A stretch of DNA of 37,716 bases. Origin: JAZTZP01 sp045637525 (lineage in GTDB: Bacteria > Bacillota > Clostridia > UBA1381). The stretch's first letter is position 1. Each line of letters starts with the position of its first letter. The DNA lies in NCBI GenBank assembly GCA_045637525.1, contig JAZTZP010000075.1:1-37716 (forward strand). The letters run 5' to 3'. The translations under genes and the position numbers were made by a program. Below the pieces are notes generated by a model, which was given only the letters and a program-made list of their open reading frames with translations, made no database searches and was not told where the DNA came from. Below are positions 32,640 to 37,716 of the stretch, piece after piece.

Positions 32640-32717
32640 CGGCAATATTTTGCCGGTTATATGTAAAAAGCCTGTCTGAGGTGCGGCTGCCGGTGTATAC
32701 CGGTCTCGGACGGTTTT
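32640..32717 (+). ncRNA. Structured RNA in the rpmJ-rpsM gap (candidate alpha-operon control element)
   Basis: A first hairpin CGGCAA/TTGCCG (32640-32655, loop TATT). A second, larger one: GTCTGAG (32674-32680) with CTCGGAC (32705-32711, one U-G pair), enclosing CCGGT/ACCGG (32690-32703, loop GTAT), followed by GGTTTT. It could be a terminator or attenuator, or the site where S4 represses the alpha operon, as S4 does in Escherichia coli; rpsD is in this operon. No family name can be assigned. Confidence 0.55.
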
Positions 32718-32767
32718 AGATAAAAAACAAATATGTACACGTTTAAACATGGAGGTGTAAACTAAGT

Positions 32768-33136
32768 ATGGCAAGAATAGCAGGTGTTGACTTACCAAGA
32801 GACAAAAGAGTTGAAATCGGTTTGACTTATATTTACGGTATAGGTGTAAAGAGTTCACAGAAGATTTTAGCTGCTAACGGTATCAATCCCGATACAAGAG
32901 TAAAAGACTTGACAGACGAAGAAGTTAACAAGTTAAGAGAAGCAATTGACGCTGAGTACACTGTTGAAGGTGACTTAAGACGTCAGATAGCTCTTGATAT
33001 CAAGAGACTTATGGAAATTGGTTGTTACAGAGGAATCAGACACAGAAAGGGACTTCCTGTAAGAGGCCAAAATACAAAGAACAATGCCAGAACCAGAAAA
33101 GGTCCGGCTAAGACAATGGCAAACAAGAAGAAATAA
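32768..33136 (+). CDS. rpsM: 30S ribosomal protein S13
   Basis: 122 residues. ARIAGVDLPRDKRVEIGLTYIYGIG at the start, the helix-two-turn-helix part, and the basic tail RHRKGLPVRGQNTKNNARTRKGP that reaches the P-site tRNA. First gene of the alpha operon. GGAGGTG precedes the ATG, 50 nt after the structured RNA. Confidence 0.98.
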   Translation: MARIAGVDLPRDKRVEIGLTYIYGIGVKSSQKILAANGINPDTRVKDLTDEEVNKLREAIDAEYTVEGDLRRQIALDIKRLMEIGCYRGIRHRKGLPVRGQNTKNNARTRKGPAKTMANKKK

Positions 33137-33152
33137 GGAGGGACTGAGCTAA

Positions 33153-33551
33153 ATGGCTAAGGTAGTGAAGAAGACTACACGTACAAGACGTCGTGACAGA
33201 AAAAACATAGAAAAGGGTGCAGCGCATATACGCTCAACCTTCAATAATACAATAGTTACAATCACAGACACAGCCGGAAATGCTATTTCATGGGCAAGTG
33301 CCGGTGGATTAGGCTTTAAGGGTTCAAGAAAGAGCACTCCATTCGCTGCACAGACAGCTGCTGAGACTGCAGCAAAGGCAGCTATGGAGCATGGTATGAA
33401 GAGTGTAGAGGTTTATGTTAAGGGACCGGGTGCAGGACGTGAAGCTGCAATTCGTGCACTTCAGGCTGCAGGTCTTGATGTTAGCATGATTAAGGATGTA
33501 ACTCCTATTCCTCACAACGGATGCAGACCGCCTAAGAGAAGAAGAGTTTGA
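33153..33551 (+). CDS. rpsK: 30S ribosomal protein S11
   Basis: 132 residues. The core has GAAHIRSTFNNTIVTITDTAGNAISWASAGGLGFKGSRKSTPFAAQ and the C-terminus VTPIPHNGCRPPKRRRV, both complete. S11 lies on the platform beside the E site. GGAGGG precedes the ATG; the gap to rpsM is 16 nt. Confidence 0.98.
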   Translation: MAKVVKKTTRTRRRDRKNIEKGAAHIRSTFNNTIVTITDTAGNAISWASAGGLGFKGSRKSTPFAAQTAAETAAKAAMEHGMKSVEVYVKGPGAGREAAIRALQAAGLDVSMIKDVTPIPHNGCRPPKRRRV

Positions 33552-33584
33552 TTTTATATTATTGTATGTTAGGAGGAAAAAAGC

Positions 33585-34178
33585 ATGGCAAGAAATATGC
33601 AGCCTGTATTAAAAAGATGTAAGACTTTAGGTCTTGAGCCGACAGTTCTCGGAATTGATAAGAGCTCAAACAGAAAGCCGAAGCAAAACAGAAAAAAGCA
33701 AAGCGAATATGGATTGCAGTTAACTGAAAAGCAAAAGGTTAAGTTCATATACGGTGTATTAGAGAAGCAGTTCAGAAAGTATTACGTTATGGCAACAAAG
33801 AGACAGGGTATTACCGGTGAAATGTTGCTCCAGATTCTTGAGTCAAGACTTGATAACGTAGTATTCAGACTTGGACTTGCAAACACAAGACGCGAAGCAA
33901 GACAAGTTGTCAATCACGGGCATATCCTTGTAAACGGCAGCAGAGTAGATATTCCATCTTATCTTGTTAAGCCGGGTGATGTAATCACTGTTAAGGAAAA
34001 GACAAAGAACTCAGACCATATGAAGGATGTTGTTGAAGCAAATTCTTCAAGAAACGTTCCGACTTGGTTAGACATGGATAAGAATACTCTTACCGGTAAG
34101 GTAGTATCTTTGGCTGAAAGAGAACACATAGATTATGAGGTTGAAGAACACTTAATCGTTGAGTTGTACTCTAAATAA
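33585..34178 (+). CDS. rpsD: 30S ribosomal protein S4
   Basis: 197 residues. The N-terminus here is ARNMQPVLKRCKTLGLEP instead of the usual long form; the S4 (alpha-L) RNA-binding motif is RLDNVVFRLGLANTRREARQVVNHGHILVNGSRVDIPSYLV. The N-terminal zinc cysteines are reduced to a single C, so this is the zinc-free form. Its place between rpsK and rpoA is usual for Clostridia and unlike Bacillus, where rpsD is elsewhere. It may control this operon. Confidence 0.97.
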   Translation: MARNMQPVLKRCKTLGLEPTVLGIDKSSNRKPKQNRKKQSEYGLQLTEKQKVKFIYGVLEKQFRKYYVMATKRQGITGEMLLQILESRLDNVVFRLGLANTRREARQVVNHGHILVNGSRVDIPSYLVKPGDVITVKEKTKNSDHMKDVVEANSSRNVPTWLDMDKNTLTGKVVSLAEREHIDYEVEEHLIVELYSK

Positions 34179-34237
34179 TAGGATTTTACCCTCGGTAAGT
34201 GGAATATATACATGATTGTTTAAAGGAGGGTTCTCGT

Positions 34238-35191
34238 ATGATTGAAATGGAAAAGCCTAAAATAGAAACAGAGGAACTTGATATTGCCAATGGTTACGGA
34301 CGTTTTGTTATGTCTGACTTAGAAAGAGGATTTGGTAATACTTTAGGTAACTCTCTTCGCAGAATACTTCTCTCGTCACTTCCGGGAGCTGCTGTTACTT
34401 CAATTAAGATAGACGGAGTTCAGCATGAGTTCTCTACAATTCCGGGAGTAACGGAAGACGTTACAGAAATTATTTTAAATATTAAAAAGCTGGCGTTAAA
34501 ACTATATACTGACCAACCGGAAAAGAAGGTAGTTATAGAAGCAAAGGGTGAAGGCGAAGTAACAGCAGACAGCATTATAAGAGATGACGAGGTTGAGATT
34601 TTTAACCCGGATCTTCATATTGCAACGCTTAATGATGATGCGAACCTTTACATTGAGCTTACGTTATCCAGAGGCAGAGGTTATGTATCGGCTGAGAAGA
34701 ACAAGCAGTATTTGCAGCCGGCTATAGGTGTTATGCCTGTAGATTCAATATATACACCTGTTATAAAAGTGAACTATACTGTTGAGGACATTTACAGCGG
34801 ACCGTATGCAGACAGAGAAAGGCTTATAGTAGAAGTCTGGACTAATAAGACGATTGCTCCTGATGAGGCTATCAGTCTTGCGGCGAAGCTGATGAGCGAT
34901 TTATTAAAGCTCTTTGTTGATTTGTCCGAGGCGGGCGGTAAAACTGAAATAATTGTTGAAAAAGAAGAGAACAAGAAAGAAAAAGTTCTTGAAATGACTA
35001 TCGAAGAACTTGATCTTTCAGTACGTTCTTACAACTGCTTAAAGCGTGCAAGTATTAACAATGTTGAAGACCTCATCAGCAAGTCTGAAGAAGATATGAT
35101 GAAGGTGAGAAACCTTGGAAGAAAGTCGCTTGAAGAAGTTATTCACAAACTTGACGGTTTAGGTCTTTGCTTGAGAAAAGAGGAAGATTGA
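34238..35191 (+). CDS. rpoA: DNA-directed RNA polymerase subunit alpha
   Basis: 317 residues. The N-terminal domain has GYGRFVMSDLERGFGNTLGNSLRRILLSSLPG and dimerises to hold beta and beta-prime; the C-terminal domain, after an acidic linker near residue 240, has LDLSVRSYNCLKRASINNVEDLI and NLGRKSLEEVIHKLDGLGL, which bind UP elements and activators. ATG 34238 follows AAAGGAGGG; an earlier in-frame ATG at 34199 has no ribosome binding site and lies in the gap. Confidence 0.98.
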   Translation: MIEMEKPKIETEELDIANGYGRFVMSDLERGFGNTLGNSLRRILLSSLPGAAVTSIKIDGVQHEFSTIPGVTEDVTEIILNIKKLALKLYTDQPEKKVVIEAKGEGEVTADSIIRDDEVEIFNPDLHIATLNDDANLYIELTLSRGRGYVSAEKNKQYLQPAIGVMPVDSIYTPVIKVNYTVEDIYSGPYADRERLIVEVWTNKTIAPDEAISLAAKLMSDLLKLFVDLSEAGGKTEIIVEKEENKKEKVLEMTIEELDLSVRSYNCLKRASINNVEDLISKSEEDMMKVRNLGRKSLEEVIHKLDGLGLCLRKEED

Positions 35192-35195
35192 TAGT

Positions 35196-35231
35196 TTACC
35201 GTAAAGCTACAATATACGACTACAACGGTAA
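35196..35231 (+). promoter_or_regulatory. Hairpin touching the rplQ ribosome binding site
   Basis: TTACCGT (35196-35202) pairs with ACGGTAA (35225-35231) across a 22-nt loop. The right arm overlaps the first bases of AAGGAGG (35230-35236), the rplQ ribosome binding site, so it could dampen L17 translation. The stem is only seven pairs. Confidence 0.4.
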
Positions 35232-35243
35232 GGAGGATGAATT

Positions 35244-35606
35244 ATGCCGGGAACAAGAAAATTAGGTCGTCCTACAGACCAAAGAATAGCTATGCTCAGA
35301 AATCTTGTTACAAGTCTTTTAGAGAATGGTAAGATTGAAACAACTCTTACTCGTGCTAAGGAAACAAGAAGCATGGCTGAAAAAATGATTACTCTTGGTA
35401 AGAAAGCCGCAGCTAACAGTGAGGTTAGCTTGCATTGTCGCCGTCAGGCGCTTGCATACATCACAAAAGAGGATGTAGTTACAAAGGTGTTTAGCGAGTA
35501 TGCTGAAAAGTATGCTGACAGAAACGGTGGATATACGAGAATAATTCCTATGGATCCCCGTCGTGGTGATAACGCACCTATGGCAATACTTCAGTTGGTT
35601 GACTAA
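35244..35606 (+). CDS. rplQ: 50S ribosomal protein L17
   Basis: 120 residues. KLGRPTDQRIAMLRNLVTSLLENGKIETTLTRAKETR at the start and the NGGYTRIIPMDPRRGDNAPMAILQLV end are the L17 signature. Last gene of the cluster. In many Clostridia and Bacilli energy-coupling-factor genes (ecfA1, ecfA2, ecfT) and truA follow; here a strong terminator follows instead. Confidence 0.97.
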   Translation: MPGTRKLGRPTDQRIAMLRNLVTSLLENGKIETTLTRAKETRSMAEKMITLGKKAAANSEVSLHCRRQALAYITKEDVVTKVFSEYAEKYADRNGGYTRIIPMDPRRGDNAPMAILQLVD

Positions 35607-35616
35607 TTTAACCTAT

Positions 35617-35656
35617 AAAAAATTCAGAAATCCAAGTGGATTTCTGAATTTTTTTG
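35617..35656 (+). terminator. Terminator of the ribosomal supercluster
   Basis: An 18-bp perfect stem (35617-35634 with 35637-35654), with only a two-base AG gap at its tip, followed by further T. It starts ten bases after the rplQ stop. Confidence 0.92.
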
Positions 35657-35694
35657 TGGTTCTATAATAAATGTCAGGAGTTGGTGTAGTAGCC

Positions 35695-35743
35695 AAAAAA
35701 ACAAATGCCTGCTACTTTTATAAGTGAAGGCATTTGTTTTTTT
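35695..35743. terminator. Bidirectional terminator between rplQ and the GH88-type gene
   Basis: A perfect 16-bp stem with AAAAAAACAAATGCCT (35695-35710) and AGGCATTTGTTTTTTT (35728-35743), symmetric A and T ends and a 17-nt loop. It ends 15 bases before the stop codon of the minus-strand gene, whose terminator it should be. AGTAGC (35688-35693) can pair with GCTACT (35711-35716) in the loop. Confidence 0.88.
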
Positions 35744-35758
35744 GCTTAATTTAAGATT

Positions 35759-36904
35759 TTACCACGGAAGGAAGTCTGAGCCTTTTAATTTAAGTATGGC
35801 CTCAACAAAGAAGTAGTCGCCGTAGATAATAGGAATGTGAGTGCCGGTTTCTTTTGAGTTGTAAGCCTCGGTTCCCATTTGAAGTATAGAATCTTCATTT
35901 TCTTCCCAGTTACAGAATTCAGATTCCATGGCTTTCAGAATATTAATTGCTGCATTTATGTAAATCTTCTTTTCATGTTCAGGAACATTTTTTGCAATCT
36001 CAATAAGACCGCACGCTGCACAAGCTCCTGCTGTGCTATCGTATTTTACAGGTTCGTCAGGACTGCGGAAGTCAACTAACGGTAAATAGTTTGTACTGCA
36101 TACATTTGAGATGAAGTAATGAGCAACTTTTTTTGCTGTATCAAGATATTTTTGATCTTTTGTATGGATATATGAAAGCACAAAGCCATAAAGTGCCCAT
36201 GCTTGTCCTCTTGACCATGAAGAATCTACGGCATAGCCCTGACCTGCAAAGTTTTCAATCAGTTCACCGGTTTCTACATCATGAGAAACAATATGCTTTA
36301 CACTTCCGTCCGGACGGATATGATCACGCATTGTCATATCAGCATGAGCAACGGCAATTTGCTTAAATCGAGGATCACCGATTTCATCTGATGCCCAATA
36401 CAGAAGAGGTATATTCATCATACAGTCAATTATTGTCCAGCCGGACTGTGAGGTTTCACCCCAATTGTTCCATGCCTGAATAAACTGACCGATTAAATGA
36501 AATCTCGAAGAGAGAGAAGCGGCGGCATAAAGATTTCTTGTCTTTGAACCTGTATTACCCGTAAGACGATAGCTTGCACCGCTCATAATGTGCCACATAA
36601 ATCCTACGTCGTGATGGAGCTTCTCAAAATTTTTAAATGCCTCATCCATAAGCTCTTCAGAACGATCAGCAGTTTTCTTATATTCATCATTTTTTGTTCC
36701 GGCATACATAAGCCACATTAAACCGCCCCAGAAGCCGTTAGTCCACCAGTCCGGTTCTCTTTCAGCCCGATTATCATGTACTCCGTTTATGGTAGTATAA
36801 GGTATTTTGTCGCGACTGGCAACAGCAACACGACTGAGCTTTTTATCAATTTTATTCCATGTTTCCTCAATCCATGCAGAGTTGTTTGAAATAATCTTTT
36901 CCAT
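35759..36904 (-). CDS. Unsaturated uronyl hydrolase, GH88 family type
   Basis: 381 residues, an (alpha/alpha)6 barrel. Signatures in order: DWWTNGFWGG, LHHDVGFMW with D99, WTIIDCMMNIPLLYWAS with D160, VKHIVSHDVETGE, GYAVDSSWSRGQAWALYGF and YDSTAGACAACGLIEIA. D99 and D160 should be the two catalytic aspartates that hydrate the 4,5-double bond of unsaturated glucuronyl or galacturonyl ends. No signal peptide, so it works in the cytosol on imported disaccharides. GH105 is the nearest alternative, but the motifs fit GH88 better. GAGGTG precedes the ATG. The gene stands alone with its own promoter and operator. Confidence 0.9.
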   Translation of the reverse strand: MEKIISNNSAWIEETWNKIDKKLSRVAVASRDKIPYTTINGVHDNRAEREPDWWTNGFWGGLMWLMYAGTKNDEYKKTADRSEELMDEAFKNFEKLHHDVGFMWHIMSGASYRLTGNTGSKTRNLYAAASLSSRFHLIGQFIQAWNNWGETSQSGWTIIDCMMNIPLLYWASDEIGDPRFKQIAVAHADMTMRDHIRPDGSVKHIVSHDVETGELIENFAGQGYAVDSSWSRGQAWALYGFVLSYIHTKDQKYLDTAKKVAHYFISNVCSTNYLPLVDFRSPDEPVKYDSTAGACAACGLIEIAKNVPEHEKKIYINAAINILKAMESEFCNWEENEDSILQMGTEAYNSKETGTHIPIIYGDYFFVEAILKLKGSDFLPW

Positions 36905-36935
36905 ATTAATGCACCTCTCGATAAATAATTTTTCG

Positions 36936-36953
36936 AACGATTAATCAATCGTT
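36936..36953. promoter_or_regulatory. Palindromic operator at the GH88-type promoter
   Basis: AACGATT (36936-36942) and AATCGTT (36947-36953) form a perfect inverted repeat with a four-base centre. It begins about ten bases after the -10, so it covers the transcription start, the classical place for a repressor of the LacI, GntR or similar kind. No second copy was found in the window. Confidence 0.65.
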
Positions 36954-36962
36954 ATTTATTTT

Positions 36963-36991
36963 ATTATATAATAAAGATAAAATGTTGTCAA
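36963..36991 (-). promoter_or_regulatory. Consensus promoter of the GH88-type gene
   Basis: On the minus strand TTGACA (36986-36991), a spacer of 17 and TATAAT (36963-36968). Transcription should start near 36956, leaving a leader of about 50 nt that opens with the palindromic operator. Confidence 0.85.
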
Positions 36992-37260
36992 ATTATTTTC
37001 TACATATATAAAAGAAAATCCATAAAACGTAAAAAATAAACCATAAATTTGCAGGTTTCATCCACAACGTATTGTATAGATGGAAAGCCTGCTCTAAAAA
37101 TAAGCAAATTTTGAGAAAAAATCGGAAAAACTACATATTATATATATAATGGGATATAATATGAACAGTTATCCGCGTGTAATACTGAGAGGGAATATAA
37201 ACAACCAAAGGAAAAGCTAAAAATGAAAAATACTTTGTGCAATATTTTTGTAAAAAAGTG

Positions 37261-37289
37261 TTGACAAAAGACGAAATACGTGGTATAAT
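37261..37289 (+). promoter_or_regulatory. Strong tandem promoter P1, probably of an rRNA operon
   Basis: TTGACA (37261-37266), spacer of 17 and TATAAT (37284-37289) with TGG before it, a full consensus with extended -10. A and T runs upstream (37215-37255) could act as an UP element. Confidence 0.85.
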
Positions 37290-37360
37290 AACAAAGTCGC
37301 ATCAAGAGAGGCGTCAAAAAATACCAAAAAAAATTTTTTGAAAAAAATTTAAAAAAGGTA

Positions 37361-37389
37361 TTGACAAATCGAAAAAGATGTGGTAAAAT
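37361..37389 (+). promoter_or_regulatory. Strong tandem promoter P2, probably of an rRNA operon
   Basis: TTGACA (37361-37366), spacer of 17 and TAAAAT (37384-37389), again with TGG before the -10. It lies exactly 100 bases after P1 and is preceded by A-rich and T-rich runs (37326-37356). A small hairpin GCTGTC/GACGGC (37396-37412) sits at the start of transcription. Confidence 0.85.
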
Positions 37390-37716
37390 AATTAAGCTGT
37401 CTTTAAGACGGCGTGAGATTGTACATTGAAAAATGGCCAAAGTCTTTTAAAAAATAAAATAAGATGACTTTGTCGATTTCAATATCCAATCTAAAGATTG
37501 TACATTGAAAAATAAACAGTGCGAACTTGTCAAACAAAATTTGAGTTTTTTATGACGGTTTATTCGGAAAACATTTACGAAGAACAAAAGTCAGAGTTAG
37601 TAACGAGCTAACAAACATTCGAAATTAATAGTTCCTTGAGAGGGACTTTGAAAGAATAAAATTCAATGTGTTTTGACAGAATTGCGAAGAGAGATTTTGG
37701 ATTATCAAGGCGACAA
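37390..37716 (+). promoter_or_regulatory. Long untranslated leader, probably of a 16S rRNA operon
   Basis: No protein gene is seen from 36905 to the right edge. The leader holds an 18-nt exact direct repeat GATTGTACATTGAAAAAT at 37417-37434 and 37496-37513, and GACTTTGAAAGAATAA near 37647. ACATTGAAAA and TTTGAAA strings of this kind are typical of rRNA leaders in Bacillota and resemble boxA antitermination sites. The usual 16S start (AGAGTTTGATCCTGGCTCAG) is not reached before the window ends. A tRNA or other stable RNA operon is the alternative. Confidence 0.65.

Noticed and set aside
37138..37440. A 100-codon frame on the minus strand in the right-end gap
   Set aside because: It runs backwards through both consensus promoters and their A/T tracts; its phenylalanine-rich composition reflects the A-rich plus strand and there is no ribosome binding site.
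36905..37716. A T-box or other riboswitch in the right-end leader
   Set aside because: No T-box sequence (TGGNACCGCG) or known aptamer core is visible; the promoters and TTTGAAA-type motifs fit a stable-RNA operon better.

Overview
The window is about 40% G+C chromosomal DNA from a spore-forming member of the Clostridia (Bacillota), possibly near the Oscillospirales or Monoglobales; this rests on gene order and protein style, not on a search. The main clues are a zinc-type S14, rpsD inside the alpha operon, the order secY-adk-map-KOW-infA-rpmJ, strong Shine-Dalgarno sequences, TTGACA/TATAAT promoters, and the sporulation-type proteins PdaA and SpoVAC.

Layout. (1) 1-225: a run of short palindromes separated by a repeated ATTTCAC heptamer, leading into pdaA. 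(2) 1082-4327, minus strand: aspartate-type aminotransferase, M19 dipeptidase, YraN and RNase HII. (3) 4449-4985, plus strand: a DUF4364 winged-helix protein, converging on a minus-strand series (4974-8906) that reads DUF5685, J-domain protein, small membrane protein, DUF1385/YqhQ, prmC. (4) 9052-10308: spoVAC without spoVAD or spoVAE, facing an Amidase_3 cell-wall hydrolase. (5) 10540-17554: a carbohydrate island with an AraC-type regulator, an EamA-type permease, an agarase-like GH-A hydrolase, a class-C-type serine hydrolase and a heparinase II/III-like protein. (6) 17610-19260: a HAD phosphatase and a DUF975 membrane protein, divergently transcribed.

(7) 19391-35656: one continuous S10-spc-alpha supercluster: rpsJ, rplC, rplD, rplW, rplB, rpsS, rplV, rpsC, rplP, rpmC, rpsQ, rplN, rplX, rplE, rpsZ-type S14, rpsH, rplF, rplR, rpsE, rpmD, rplO, secY, adk, map, a KOW protein, infA, rpmJ, rpsM, rpsK, rpsD, rpoA, rplQ. 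It has a consensus promoter, a roughly 320-nt leader with several hairpins, and a strong terminator after rplQ. Structured non-coding gaps lie before rpsJ, between rpsJ and rplC, and between rpmJ and rpsM, all plausible sites of ribosomal-protein feedback. (8) 35759-36904, minus strand: a GH88-type unsaturated uronyl hydrolase with its own consensus promoter and a palindromic operator at the start of transcription. (9) 36905-37716: no gene; two consensus tandem promoters and a long leader with an 18-nt direct repeat, most likely the front of an rRNA operon whose 16S gene lies beyond the right edge.

The carbohydrate genes fit a uronate-containing polysaccharide: a heparinase-fold lyase would make unsaturated uronyl ends and GH88 would remove them, although GH88 sits 18 kb away across the ribosomal cluster. 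A 57-nt remnant at 11425-11481 matches the C-terminal coding end of the GH-A gene, so a second copy of that gene once lay next to the permease. No CRISPR array, transposase, phage gene, tRNA or complete rRNA was found. I saw no clearly new multi-gene system; the best leads for novelty are the palindrome array and the ribosomal leader RNAs.
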